The notes: generated from the letters alone by a model not told the origin. A DNA stretch of 64,000 nucleotides from Amaranthus tricolor (GCF_026212465.1 NC_080058.1:19487041-19551040); one strand, 5' to 3'. Numbered from the stretch's first letter, positions 1 to 12,998 are shown. Translations and numbers: made by a program.

Positions 1-406
1 AAAAATAAAAAAACTCAATTCAAACCTTATATTATATTTGAATGATAATAATCATATCCCACCACACATTACGAACAAAATATACCCATACATTAAGGAT
101 TAAAAATCATCCTTAATGAGTAAGGCCAATCTTGTTCTCTAATTATTATATTGTCTATGGTTAAACAAATGAACATACATTCCTCCATACAAAACTACCC
201 TTTAAAAAATAATATAAAAATAACACCAACAGCTGTAATAAAAACAACACATAATTATTGTTGTTATTGTTAAGCATTAATCTCTAAAGATACTAAAAGC
301 CACTCCATTTATAGCATGGCAGATAAAAGCATATATCGAAGACCATTCCAAATGAAAAAAACAATAACAAATTAATACCACATGATGAACTAAAAGCCAG
401 GCCATA
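1..406. other. 3' flank of the IDD gene, nothing else seen
   Basis: AT-rich sequence downstream of the IDD stop codon. It probably holds the 3' UTR of that minus-strand gene. I see no open frame, RNA gene or element boundary. Confidence 0.5.
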
Positions 407-3167
407 TCACTGCATATTGCTGTCATCTTCAACTTGACTTTCTGCTAGCGAGCTATGCTGATCCTCCACCACCGTAGGAACACACGACATTATAGACATG
501 GACATTGACGATGTTTGAAAGTGTTGTTTACAAGCATGACAAGTGATTTGTAACAATGTCGAGCTAATTTGTTTCATGGCTTGTTCTTTAAGAGCTTGTG
601 CCTTATCTAACTCCGTTTGTGCTTGTTGCCTTATTCGCTTCGCATTTGCAAACTCTCTTTCTGCTAGCTCAATCTGTCTTTTGGCTTCTTTTCGTGCATC
701 CTCAGCGTACGCTTTCTCCGCCATCGCTAGCCTCATTTGCTCGCTTGCTTGCTCCTTCAACTTCGCTGTCATATATTGGCCTCTATTAGCATGTGTAAAG
801 CGGTCGACATGGCATGACCCTTTGAAAAAGGGGTCCTGTGTATTTTAAATTTTTTGTACTTATATACTTTCTTACTAAACGTAGTGTAAAGAAATACATA
901 TTATTTTATACTAGAGTAATCGAGTAATTAAAAGACAAATATAAAATTGGTGGTGACTTGACGGCCCTTGTTGGTATTGTTGTAGTACCTGTGGCATGAT
1001 GCTGGTGATTTGACGGGCTTGACGCAGTAGCTGATTTATTATTACGATTCGAGTTGGTTTCAGGAGTGTTGTTGTTATCTGAAGTTGAACCAATGGAGAG
1101 TTGAAGTTGAGTTGAATGATTATGTTCATCATGATCAGTTCGACCTTTAGGGGACACTGAGAGTTGAAGGTCCAAGTTATGAAGGCTTGGCTTTGGTGTG
1201 TTGGTACTCCAAGGACCAGCAACAGTAACATTTGTCGTGTCATTGGACGGACTTGAGCTTGAAGCTGCTCGAGACAAACACACATTCTGGTGTTGGTGTT
1301 GGTGTTGGTGTTGGTGTTGGTGTTGGTGATGATTATTGTTGGGTTGTTGATGATGATCGGATGATCGGAGACGACCCATGTGACAAGCATCTTGATGTTC
1401 AATAAAGCTTTCAACTCTATATAGTACAAAGATGAAGACAAATAGCAAGAAAAACAAGGACGAAAATACACGGAGTTAGTCAAAATTCATGATCATTGTT
1501 GTGATGGGATTCGAGTAAGTTAAAAACTTAAACAGTTACAATGCACAATGGAGTGGTAGATGTTATAATAAAGGCAGAACAAAGTGGGTTTTTTCTCATT
1601 TTATTTGTTTGTCTTGTTTTATAATGGAAGGTTATGTGTAGTAGAAGAGACAAGAAGAAGAAATTCAAGGAAATAGAGCTAGGTTATTAATTGACTTACT
1701 TACGACATGTAGGGATCATTAGATAAACCCCCTTTATTCTTTTCTTGCTTGATTAATATTTTTCATTATTATCATCACTATCTCTATCTATCTTCATAGT
1801 AATAATACTACATTACTTAATAACATTGTAAGTGCAATTACTTAATATAAATTACAATTATAAGATATATCATGATATATGATAACAAACTTTAAATATT
1901 AAATTTCTATTAAATCATCCTTAGTCACTAAAACTATCTCACTAATCATGATCATATTCAAACATAAATCAAAGTGAGAGTCTAGATGTTAGGGTAAAAA
2001 TCTTAAGGACGGGGAGGTAAATGATATAGCTAGAGAGAATCTGTGAGTTCATAGATTCCTAACTTCAGATTTTAATTATTTTAGGCTTATTTTAGCAAAA
2101 AATTATTAATAAGCACACGCCCAATAAGAACTTACTATTGGAAAATGGGTAAATCTTAAATTAAAAGGACTAATTAATATAGATGGAATAAGTTAGTATT
2201 TGTTTAATCATACTTCAATGAAGTCAAATACATCCCCACGCCCTTAATGATAATAATAAGGTATTATTTGTTGAAACTGAATAATATATTATGCATATGT
2301 TTCTTTATCGTCTATAACAGATCCAAATTAGGTATTTGTTGTTATATAATTGATTATTATAATTAGTGGGGATCATTAATTCCGATATAATCAATATAAT
2401 AATTACCTGGAGAATACACGACCACAATCACAAGAATGGCCGCGAGTACCACAAGTTTTAAGATGAGCTTTAAAATCAGATTGAACAGCATAAGCTTTAG
2501 AACACTTATCACAAACCCATTGTTTATAATTACTGTGTTTACGACGAAAGTGTTTCTTTATCCCAACCAAATCTCCAAGTGCATGGCAAGGATCATGATG
2601 AAGACAACTTGGTTCTGGACATACAAATACTCTCTTTCGAACCACTGGATTCTCTCTTTTCAATAGCTTCCATGGAACTTTATGTCTTCTCCTATGCATC
2701 TGCAGATTCTGGTCTCTTTGAAATCCTTGATTGCAGATCTCACATACATATCTATCTGATTCTAGCAGTGTCTTTGGTGATAGTGACACTACCTCCGCAT
2801 CCGGATCTATATATTATAAATCAATACATTTAATTAATAAATCAATATATATGTTAATGTTATACAAATCAACATTTATAGATTTTTAATCAAATAACTC
2901 CTTCTATAGCCTAAGAAAGGTCTATGTCTAAATAAATTAGGTTTATTTTGTATCTCTAGCTATGAGTTTGATGCTCCATAAAAAAAATAAAAAATAATAA
3001 AAAAAAGGGGGGATTAATTGAATGAAACCTGGAGTTCCGGCAGGACGGCGTTTGCGTTTGTTACTAGAAGCGTTGTCAGTTGGACTGGTTGAAGTAATGT
3101 TGTCGTTGTTGTTGTTGGCATGGTAAGAACAAGGAACTGATGAAGAAGATGAACCACCGCCTAACAT
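407..3167 (-). CDS. SGR5: INDETERMINATE DOMAIN C2H2 zinc-finger transcription factor, SGR5/IDD15-like (IDD14-15-16 clade)
   Basis: Spliced gene with exons 3029-3167, 2407-2806, 989-1416 and 407-765. All introns are GT/AG and the phases join exactly, giving 441 residues, near the usual length of this clade. Residues 37-46 hold the basic motif NKRKRRPAGTP, a likely nuclear signal. Four fingers follow: C2H2 at 68-88 (CEIC...H...H), C2H2 at 109-137, C2HC at 145-165 and C2HC at 172-191 (CDCGRVFSR...HQDAC). Residue R180 is split by intron 2. A His/Gln repeat, then LDLQLS and TQLQLS motifs, precede a charged coiled coil (about 324-392, starting KLKEQASEQMRLAMAEK), which is diagnostic of the IDD14-16 clade. 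Members are nuclear DNA-binding proteins; Arabidopsis SGR5 acts in shoot gravitropism and IDD14 in starch metabolism. Which orthologue this is cannot be decided here. The ATG at 3167 is chosen because it opens the frame that runs into the NLS. No disabling change is seen. Confidence 0.93.
1288..1329 (-). repeat. Hexanucleotide microsatellite encoding a His-Gln run
   Basis: About seven tandem copies of a TGTTGG-type hexamer (plus strand) lie inside exon 3 of the IDD gene. They encode alternating His and Gln on the minus strand. Because the unit is six bases, length changes would keep the reading frame. Confidence 0.9.
1417..2406 (-). other. Intron 2 of the IDD gene
   Basis: A 990-bp AT-rich intron between the exon encoding fingers 1-4 and the exon finishing finger 4. 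The donor follows the VFS codons and the acceptor ATATAG precedes VESFIEHQD. No repeat or mobile element is recognised inside it. Confidence 0.85.
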
Positions 3168-3440
3168 TTGTTTGATGTTTAATATTATTTGAAGGGTTTT
3201 GTTTAATTAGTTGCAAGTAATACGATGGATATTGAAATTAAGAATTAGACTAGAAGTTAAGAATAAAAGAGAATAAGATTGTGATCTATAAACAGTAATG
3301 ATGAGTGTAAGTGTGTTTGATGAGTAAGAAGAAGGATGTAGAGAGAGAAAGAGAGAACATGGAGGAGAAGGAAAAGGTAATGTCTTTCGGTACTCAGCTT
3401 TTGCTTAATAACTTTATCTTTTAAATAAGCTTTCAGCAGC
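3168..3440 (-). promoter_or_regulatory. 5' UTR and core promoter of the IDD gene (predicted)
   Basis: Read on the minus strand, a TATA-like TTATTTAAAAG (about 3419-3429) is followed by a CT-rich stretch (about 3330-3375) resembling the pyrimidine patch at plant start sites. An AT-rich leader of about 200 bases then runs to the ATG at 3167. The assignment is by position and composition only. Confidence 0.4.
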
Positions 3441-4254
3441 TTTTCAAAAAAATAGCTTTTTTTCTCCTAGCTAACTTGGTCTTTAATAGTACTAATAAGC
3501 AATAAACGGAAGTCATCTTCATGAAGAGTATCTAATCACTAATAATCTGTATTCTCTCCATATTACTTGCTAGTTAGTAGTTGGTATGATAAAAATGACT
3601 GGAAAGATAGAGAGAGAAAGAGAAAGAAAGAGATTTGGGGGAAGCAGGCAGATCCAACCACGTTGGTTAAAATAGAACCCACAAAGTAGCAAGTAGACAC
3701 AAAGGAAAAACATCCCCACAAACAAACAAAAACCTCATCATACCATTTAGCCTAGCTCCACTCCTAAATTATGCATGCACAATTTACAAGTATTGCCTAT
3801 ACTTCCTATTTACTTTTTATCTTTTTCATATTTCATATACTACTAACATTTTTCAAATTCATTTACCTGCTATCTAATGTATTCCTCTGTCAACAATCTA
3901 ATTTTTCACTCTATTAAATATAAAGGTTATTCTTAATTATTAAACATTGAAAAATAAATTAAACTTGTGACGACGAAAATTAAAGAGAAAGTATATGTAC
4001 TGCTCATAGATAAAAAAGGAAAAGAATTGTAACCAAAATGTTAAAGTAAATTAATAAAAAGTTCGTTAGAGTTTAGATTGTAAAATTAACAACCCACAAA
4101 CTTTTTATTGCTTCAAATTGACTGTACAAGTATAATATAATAATAAAAATGAAAAAATGCAATTGATGTCAACCACACCCAATCGTACATAGATACAAGT
4201 TACAACGAAATCAAAGTGTAACATAGTGAAATTCAACGTAACAAAATATAAAAT
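3441..4254. other. Intergenic DNA upstream of the IDD gene
   Basis: AT-rich sequence with a GA-rich tract at about 3605-3640. No coding potential is seen. Part of it could be the decayed 3' end of the hAT element that starts just beyond. Confidence 0.4.
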
Positions 4255-4333
4255 TACAATTCTTGTTTTCGTGCTCTCATAACTTTGATATTGTTGTACA
4301 TTTGCATCAAGACTAACATCTCTAAATAAATCA
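4255..4333 (-). pseudogene. hAT-type transposase, C-terminal fragment cut off by element A
   Basis: On the minus strand this fragment continues the reading frame of the hAT piece at 17273-17935 once element A and one copy of its aatca duplication are removed. The joined frame runs from EYDL into FRDVSLDANVQQYQS and then ESTKTR. This resembles the end of plant TTF/MYM-type hAT proteins, which finish with an acidic-aromatic stretch and a TRR-like tail. No clear stop codon or terminal inverted repeat is seen. Confidence 0.6.
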
Positions 4334-4498
4334 TGTACGAGTATGAAATTCTCCCTTGCGTGCTCATTTTTTCTTAACCATAATATTTATAGAGAAACCT
4401 CATTGGGGTTTCCTATTTACATTGTTATAATTAAGGTAATAACTTATTTACACAATCACTTATGGAATATAAAAATATTTACATGTCTTTTATAATAT

Positions 4499-7400
4499 TC
4501 AATTCCTAATACACCCCCGCAGTCGAAGGGGGAGAAGGACGGACGCTGAGACTGGACCGAAAAGATGTGAAGAGCGGAAGTGGTAACCCTTTGGTGAATA
4601 TGTCAGCATATTGATACGAAGAGGGAACATGAAGAACGCGAATATGAGCAACCTTTTCACGAACAAAATGAATATCCATCTCAACATGTTTGGTACGCTG
4701 TGAACTAGATTATGAGACATATACACGGCACTAATATTATCACAATAGGCAATAGTAGCCTTTGGTAATGGATATTGCAATTCTAGGAGTAGATTGAGAA
4801 TCCATGCAGTTTCCGCTACAAAATGTGCAACAGCTCGATACTTTGCCTCGGCACAAACCAAAGTATAGTGTTTTGACGTTTGGAAGACCAAGAAATTAAA
4901 TTATCATCAAGAAAAACACAATAACCAAACGTAGAGCGACGTGTATCAGGACATCCACCCCAGTGTGCATTAGAATAAGACACTAAACCAGATGCTGCAG
5001 TAGAAGTAAAATGGAGCCCAAAAGAACAAGTACCTTGTAAATATCTGATAACCCATTTCATAGCCTGAAAATGAGGTTCTCAAGGATCATGCATAAATAA
5101 ACACAATTGTTGTACTGCATACAAAATATCAAGACGAGTAATTGTAAGATACTACAAGGCACCAGCAATTTGACGATAGAAAGTCGGATCATCAACTACT
5201 TTCCCACTATTCGCACTGAGTTTTGACTTAGTATCAACTAGGGTGGATGCAGGATTACAAGAGGACATGTTAGTCCGAGCAATTATTTCCTGAGCATACT
5301 TCTGTTGACACAAGAACATAGCATCTTTTTTACGAGTAACTGAAATACCTAAAAAATAAGATAACGGACAAAGATCCTTCATAGAAAATTTTAAACTCAA
5401 TAATTGAATGACTTTATTTCCCAGTGAATGAGAAGAACAAGTGAGAATTATATCATCCACATATAACAAAAAGTAAGCGATCTCAGAACCACAATGAAAA
5501 ATAAATAATGATGGATCACTCTTACTATTAACAAAACCTATAGAAATTATATAAGAGGCAAACCATTGATACCACGCTCGTGGAGCCTGTTTTAGACCAT
5601 ATAAAGATCGTTGGAGAAGGCACACATGTTTAGGTCTCAGAGGATCAACAAAACCCATTAGTTGATGTATATAAATAGTTTCCTGGAAATCTCCATGAAG
5701 GAAAGCATTTTTTACATCTAATTGGTGAATGGTCCATTCTCTCGATACAGCCAAACTCAATATTGTTCGAATCGTAGTAGGCTTAACAACTGTATTAAAA
5801 GTATCCCCACAATCTACACCAACTTCTTGCCCTTTACCATTTGCAACCAACCGTGCTTTATAGTGCTCAAAGTCCCATCAGATTTGTCGTTATGAAAGAA
5901 TACCCACATACTTTGGATGACATTGGCATTAGGAGGCCGAGGAACCGAATCCAATGTATGAGTGGAAATTAAAGCATTATACTCATCAAGCATCGCATTA
6001 TACCAGTTATGATCTTTAAGAGCAGTTAAATAGGATTTTGGGATACGAGCAATGGAATTTAGGTGTGACGAAACAAGGGCATATTTGAAGTTAGGCTTAA
6101 AAATGCCATTCTTGGCGCGTGTGCGCATAGAATGGATAGGGTTAGAAGAGGGTGGCAAAGTGTCAGGTAATGTTGAGGGTGATTCAACAGTATATACTTG
6201 ACTTGGACTTTCGGGGGGATATTGATGTGTTAGGCGAGAAAGTGGGATAAGAGGCGACTTAGAAATGGGAACAGAGGGTAAAGTAATGGGTAAAAGTAAT
6301 GTGGGTTCGACATGTTGGTTTTGTGAAGTTACGGTGATAGAGTGGGCATTTGGAGAGACTTGTGTAATAGGCCCTATAGCAGCACGAGTTGATGAATCCT
6401 CAAATGAATAGTCCTCAGGTTGTGGAACATGATGAGATGCATATGGAAAAACTGTTTCATCGAAAGCAATATGTCGGGCAATTATGACCTTATTTGTTTT
6501 GACATCTAAACAACGATAACCCTGATAAGATGATGGATACCCAAGGAAGAGACAAGGAGTAGAACGAGGGCTTAATTTATGTAGGAAGGTAACAAATAGA
6601 TTTGGATAACAAAGACATCCAAACACCCTAAGATGATCATTGGAAGGAATTTTGTGAAATAATGAACTGGAGTAATGAAATTCAATATTTTTAGTTGGTC
6701 GAATATTTAATAAGCAACCATATTAAGAGATTCAACCCAAAACTAGGATAGAAGCGTGGAATAATAAAGAACAACATAAATTATTAATTGTTCGAATTAT
6801 TTTTTCAGCTTTGCCGTTTTGGAGAGAAGTATGAGGGCAAGAATAACGCTAAATCATGCCATGAATTTGGGCAAAAACAGTAACACTATCATTGTCATAT
6901 TCTCGATCATTATCACATTGTAAAGCTTTTATGCCCTTTCCGAATTGTGTTTTGACATACGAATGAAATTGAGCAAATTTAGAGAAAACTTCGATTTTGG
7001 ACTTAAGAGGGTAAACCCACAAAAAATTAGAGTAGTCATCAAGAAACAATAAATAGTAGCGATACCCAATATGACTATGTAACGGGAACGTAAAAAGATC
7101 AGTATGAATAATATCAAAAGGTGCATAAACTTTACTAGTACATAAATTAAAAGGAAGACGAGAATGTTTGTCTAATTGACACCCATGACAAAGATTCGGT
7201 ACAGACTCTTTATTACAAGAAATTAAATTATGATGTCTAAGATAATTAATGACTTGAGCTCCTGGATGACTAGACAGTTGTGCCTAATAGTTGGAGAAAG
7301 AATAGCAAAAATAGACTTGGAAGAAGAAGATGGCTTCGAAGATAAGGAGTAAAGATGGCCCGTACTATTGCACCTCATCAAAATATTCCTTATCCTGAGA

Positions 7401-7933
7401 TCCTTCACAGAAAATCCAAATGAATCAAATTCTACAAATACCCAATTATCAACAGTTACTTGGTGAATATAAATGAGATTTTTAATGATAAGTGGAACAT
7501 AAATAGTACTTTTAAGAAATAGAGGAGGGAATTGAGCAGGTAAAGTGGTAGTGCAAGATACTTTAACTGTTATGATTTTTCCATTTCCAACCATAATAGA
7601 AGAATTTAAATTACGCCAATGACACTCTGGAGTTTAAGATTGTCAAAGAACATGGGCAGATCTGTTGGTTGCTAATTGGAAACATTTGTTGGATCACGAA
7701 CTGTTGGAGTTGGACCAAGAATACCGGCATTTTGTGGATTAACAGTAGCTATGTGGACCTGACCCAAATTAAATCCTTTTTGTGATGTAGAATGATTAGG
7801 TTGTGTGGGATAAGGACACGGGCCTGGAGAAAATTGTTGGCCTAATCGGTGTTGACTAGAAGATGCCCATTGATTCATGAAATCTAAAAACCAAGCAGGA
7901 GGATAATTATTTTAATGAAAAAATTGTTGATTT
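4499..7933 (-). pseudogene. pol: Element A pol: integrase, reverse transcriptase and RNase H, decayed
   Basis: Read from high to low coordinates, this holds the end of gag with a CPYPTQP proline-rich motif (7672-7878) and a GAG-pre-integrase segment (VGNGK...FVEFDSFGFSVKDL, 7223-7594). Integrase follows (6849-7049, DDYSNFLWVYPL), then the integrase-RT linker (5814-6626). Reverse transcriptase (5152-5850) carries QLDVKNAFLHGDF, LYGLKQAPRAW and an intact YVDDIIL catalytic box. RNase H fragments end the gene (4499-5061). Several stops and frameshifts separate these pieces. The protease DTGA motif expected between the gag tail and VGNGK is missing: the sequence passes from a CHW remnant straight to NSSIMVGNG. 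The order PR-IN-RT-RH is that of copia elements, and the motif style suggests the Ale/Retrofit lineage. Confidence 0.85.
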
Positions 7934-8122
7934 TGTTAAAACTTAGAGATATAAGGAGGAAGTAGAATGAGTAAAAGTTAGAATATAGAAATGTTTTTAC
8001 TCATTGGTGTGTATTTTACATTGGTGAACTTCCGTATTTATAGGAAAGTTCTACCAACAATTACATTGATGCATTCACATTAGGGTAAGTTCATTAATTA
8101 CCTTTCACACTATATTTCAAAA

Positions 8123-8888
8123 CTCCCCCTTGAATGCATTCTAATTATATAAAAAAAATAATATTTTTACAATATTTTTCTTTAATACTGCATCATTAAA
8201 AACCTTGTTAAAAAAACCCAATGGGATAAAAACCTGAACGAAGGGAAAAAAAGTGCAGTGAGTATGATTCTCCCCCTGAGTTCAACAAATATCTCGTAGA
8301 TGACACATTCGAATTTTATGTACAAGTTGTTCGAACCTCTTTGATGGAAAGGACTTTGTGAAAAAATCTGGAAGATTTTCACTTGATTGAATTTGTTTGA
8401 CTTTTACTATTTTATACTTCTAGAAGTCATGTGCGAAGAAAAGTTTGGTACTATGTGTTTGGTTCTATCCCCTTTTATGAAACCTTCACTAACTTGTTCA
8501 ATACAACTGATATTATCTTCAAAAATTATAATTGGAGAATTTATTATCGAGTTTATCGCACATTTTTCTTAAATATGACCAATTATTGACCTTAACCAAA
8601 CGCATTCTCTACTTGTTTTATAAAGGGTGATTAATTCTGCATGGTTTGATGATGTAGCTGTTAGTAGCTGTTAGTGTCTGTTTTGTGGATCTCCAAGATA
8701 TTGCGATACCTCCATATGGGAATACATATCCATTTTGTGATTTAGCCTTATGGGGATCTGATAAGTATCCAGCATCTACATATCCAACAGTAATATCATC
8801 TTTCTTTGATCGATAAAATAATCCGAGACCTTTTAGTTCCTCAAAGGTAGTGCGACAAATGTTTTATTCCACTCCAATGTCTCTTTTG
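8123..8888 (-). pseudogene. pol: Element B RNase H portion, downstream half
   Basis: This continues the pol frame of element B after removal of the gypsy insertion. On the minus strand, residues like SPTKETLEW (consensus SPTKRHWNG) open the piece, followed by LLDMW...DTYQIP. It then has a degenerate TATSSNHAELI stretch, as in copia RNase H. Several stops and shifts are present, so it cannot be functional. Confidence 0.7.
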
Positions 8889-8893
8889 TTGGT

Positions 8894-11800
8894 GTAACAC
8901 CCCGATATTTTTCCAATATATTTAATGAATTACTAGTAATATTATTATTATTATTCTTTTAGAAGAGTATTTTTTTTCTTTGTTATTGGGTTAGACCATG
9001 AGATTTCAACTCTTTAAGACAATTAAAACCATTTTAAGCCCAAACCTTTTTCCCTAACCTAGCTTTATTTTCATAAAAAAATTTTTTTTTAAAAAAGAGG
9101 GAATGTTGAGAGTTGGCCAGCCATATGGGAAAGATGGGAGATTGGTAACTCCTTGTAAGAATATGGAAAGATCAAATTTATTGCCTTGAATAATTATTTC
9201 CTTAATTCCTTATTTCCTTAATCCTTTATTTTCTTAATCTTCCTATTACCTTAGTCTCATCAGTAGCATTCTTCTTTCAAAACTCTTAGAAAACTCAAGG
9301 AAAAAAAAAATATTCTTCCTCAAACTCCTTCTACAAACGCCTAGTATCATCATCCTTCATCAAATGGTGTTTTGTTCTTTTGCAAATTGAAGTCGATTCG
9401 TGACCGGGAATTGAATAAGACGCTTGAGAGTTGCTAATCTTGCTTAAGGTATGTACACGCAGCGAAGTTCGCATTTATTCCGATGTATCATATAATAATG
9501 ATATACAACACATGACTTGGAATTAGCGGCTGTGGTTTTCGCATTGAAAATTTGGCGACATTATCTTTATGGTGTCAAATGCAAGGTCTTCATGGATCAT
9601 AAAAGCTTGCAATTTTTGTTCACTCAATCTGAGTTGAATTTGCGCCAACGACGTTGGTTAGAACTTATCAGTGATTATGATTTGGAGATTTCCTATCACG
9701 AAGGCCGTGCGAATGTAGTCGCTGATGCTTTGAGCAGAAAATCGAGGCATTCAGTCTCAGCGTTAATAACCTCTGAGGAGTTGTGTAAGGAGTTTGGGAG
9801 AATGAACTTGGAGATAATCCAAGAAGGGGAATTGGAAGCCATGTTGAGTGCATTGTCTATTCAACCTACCTTTTTCGAAGAGATTATGGCTAAGCAACTG
9901 GAAGACCCAAAGTTCATTAAACTTCAAGAGCAGATCAGTGAAGAGAGAGCTAAAGGTTTTACAATTCATGAGGACGGTAGTCTTCGTTTTAAAGGACGGT
10001 GGTGTGTACCGGATGGGTGTGACTCCTTGAAGGAAAAATTATTGAAGGAAGCCCATTATTCTAGATACTCGGTTCATCCTGGTGGAGACAAGATGTATCA
10101 AGATTTAAAATGCATGTTTTGGTGGTCAGGTATGAAAAAGAATATTGCAGATTTTGTTTCCAAGTGTTTAACGTGTCAAAAGGTTAAGAGTGAACATCGA
10201 AGACCAGCTGGGTTACTGCAACCTCTAGAAGTTCCGGTATGGAAGTGGGATGACATTTCTATGGATTTCGTTTTAGGTTTGCCACGAACTAAGACTGGTA
10301 ATGATACTCTTTGGGTTATTGTGGATAGGCTTACTAAGTCTGCAAGGTTTATTCCGATGAACTGTAAGTGGGATATGGAACAACTTGCTCGTGCCTACAT
10401 TAGATACGTTGTTCGATATCACGGAATGCCTCGTACTATTGTCTCCGATCGTGATACTCGATACTTGTCACATTTCTAAAAATCTTTACAGCAGTCTTTG
10501 GGAACCACTCTTCTTTATAGTGCGTCTTTTCACCCTATGACGGATGGTCAGACTGAACGTGTCAATCAGATACTAGAGGACATGTTGAGAGCGATAGCCA
10601 TGGAATGGCAAGGTTCATGGGATGAACATTTGGATTTAGTAGAATTCTCTTATAATAACAGTTATCAGGCAACGATTCAAATGGCCCCGTTTGAAGCACT
10701 TTATGGTCGTAAGTGCCGTAAACCTGTATGTTGGGATGATTTTACTGAATCTGTCACCTTAGGACCTGATATGCTTGTTCAAATGACTGAGCAAGTAAAG
10801 TTAATTCGCGATAAAATGAAGGCAGCCCAGGATAGACAAAAATCATACGCCGATCTCCGACGTCGGCCTGATGAGTACAAAGTAGGCGACAAAGTTCTAC
10901 TCCGTGTGTCTCCGATGAAAGGTGTGGTTCGTTTTGGTGCTCGTGGAAAGTTAAGCCCGCGTTTCATTGGTCCCTATGATATTTTGGAACGGATTGGGAA
11001 GTTAGCTTACCGGTTAGCGCTGCCTAATGCGCTGGGTAAGGTTCATGACGTTTTTCATATCTCCCAGTTAAAACGTTATGTTGTGGCTTCTTCGCATGTC
11101 TTAGACTCGGAGCCGTTAGAGCTTGATGAGAGCCTAACCTATGAAGAGCAACCTTTTCAGATTTTAGATAAAAAGGTTCGCAGTACTTGGCGAAAGGATG
11201 TTGCAATGGTTAAGGTTCTATGGTCAAATCATCGGTCACAAGAGGCAACATGGGAAACAAAAGCTTCCATGCGAGAGAAGTATCCGTACCTTTTCCCTCA
11301 GGTTAGTAAGTTACGGGGACGTAACTTTTTAAGGGGGGTAGAAAGCGATAGGATTTTTCGCGCGTTGAGTTATTTTGATCTAGTTTCTTTTGTTGTGTGC
11401 TTGTTTTGTCATTTTTGTGTGTGTGGTTGTTGTGTGTTTTGTGTTTGTACGTTGAGGTTTTGGGGTCAAAACCTTTTTTTAATGGGGGTAGTCTGTAAAC
11501 CCCGATATTTTTCCGATATATTTAATGAATTACTAGTAATATTATTATTATTATTCTTTTAGAAGAGTATTTTTTTTATTTGTTATTGGGTTAGACCATG
11601 AGATTTCAACTCTTTAAAGCAATTAAAACCATTTTAAGCCCAAACCTTTTTCCCTAACCTATCTTTATTTTCATAAAAAAAAAATTAAAAAAAAAAGAGG
11701 GAATTTTGAGAGTTGGCCGGCCATATGGGAAAGATGGGAGATTGGTAACTCCTTGTAAGAATATTGAAAGATCAAATTTATTGCCTTGAATAATTATTTC

Positions 11801-12993
11801 CTTAATTCCTTATTTGCTTAATCCTTTATTTCCTTAATCTTCCTATTACCTTAGTCTCATCATTAGCATTCTTCTTTCAAAACTCTTAGAAAACTCAAGG
11901 AAAAAAAAAAATATTCTTCCTCAAACTCCTTCTACAAACGCCTAGTATCATCATCCTTCATCAATTGGTGTTTTGTTCTTTTGCAAATTGAAGTCGATTC
12001 GTGACCGGGAGTTGAATAGGACGCTTAAGAGTTGATTATCTTGCTTAAGGTATGTACACGCAGCGAAGTTCGCATTTAGTCCGATGTATCAAATAATAAT
12101 GATATACAAAAGTAAAGTATGGATATATAGTATGAATAATGTTATTTTTCCGAATAAATAATTTTGATACATTGTTTTGATAAGCAGAGGTAGTATGACC
12201 TCACTAACCTTAAAGTGGACGTAGTATGACGTCAATTGGTGGAAATGAATTACTCGCGGTATATGGGGGCATTATGAGCCACCGCGGGGGTATGAATACT
12301 TAACCATAGGCACCGAAGTAAGACGAGTGTCTATGGTAGAGACTTGCTTAGGGGTTAGCTTCCCCTAATGTAATGTCTCACTTACGGAGATTGGAGTTGT
12401 ACCGGCAGTATGGCTGGATAGTGCAGCAGTATGGCTGACTAACTTTTACATGAAATTGATTATTCTTTAATAGCGTGATTGAAGCGCATTTTTTGCAAAC
12501 TGACAGCTGTTAAATTAAATCTTTCTCTTGTTGTAATTAATTATTTTGGTATGCGACGTTTGCTGACATGTAGTTTTGGTCTTAACGACCCTGCGATGAT
12601 GTTGTTTCCTATCTGGGCAATGACTAGCAGTAAGTTAAGTTGCAGGTTTGGGGAGTGAGGATTGTCCCTTGGAGAAATAAATCGTTAGGATACAGAAGTC
12701 TTGATAAGAACTTCTAATAAAGTTTAAAGAATATTTGGTTTTATGAGGCGATTTCGTTCTCAAGTTGTAATAATTAGATATAATTTTTTTTTTCGTTCTT
12801 ATCCGCTGCTAAGAATTTCTTATATCTAGTAGTTCATAATAACACTAATAGAACTCGATCCGCAAGCTTCCCTTAATTTTCAATCCGTTTTTAACTGCCT
12901 TCTAACATCCTGGTTTGACTCGGGCGATATTTACTTGTTTTTAAAAGGTCATCTTCTCTTTTCGTACGATCCGAGTTATTCCGAGATGTTACA
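8894..12993 (+). mobile_element. Element C: Ty3/gypsy retrotransposon, Tekay/Del-like chromovirus, large internal deletion
   Basis: The full 3' LTR is 11494-12993 (1500 bp, TGTAAACCCC to GTTACA). The 5' LTR is truncated, 8894 to about 9507, and starts TGTAACACCCC. The duplication gttgg is at 8889-8893 and 12994-12998. From the 5' LTR the sequence jumps directly into the RNase H domain. The rest of that LTR, the primer site, gag, protease and most of reverse transcriptase are therefore deleted. Two G-rich tracts lie near the end of the internal region (11331-11341 and 11483-11493). Lineage rests on the integrase and the C-terminal chromodomain-like sequence. Confidence 0.92.
9508..11562 (+). 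pseudogene. pol: Element C pol remnant: RNase H, integrase and chromodomain
   Basis: The frame starts at [14 protein letters not shown], the RNase H region of gypsy elements, with VVADALSRK at about 9716-9742. The HHCC zinc-binding domain of integrase follows (HPGGDK...[11 protein letters not shown]). The integrase core then reads [23 protein letters not shown] and later TERVNQILEDMLR. The C-terminal part contains FHISQLKRY and a chromodomain-like stretch ending VLWSNHRSQEATWE...YPYLFP. A single TAA at 10477-10479 interrupts the integrase core, and the frame resumes unchanged. Translation would then read past the purine tract into the 3' LTR and stop at 11560-11562, so the original stop is uncertain. 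Confidence 0.88.
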
Positions 12994-12998
12994 GTTGG

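Noticed and set aside
911..1483. 190-residue minus-strand frame over IDD exon 3
   Set aside because: It is the wrong frame of the exon: it does not continue VFSR into VESFIEHQDAC and does not join exon 4.
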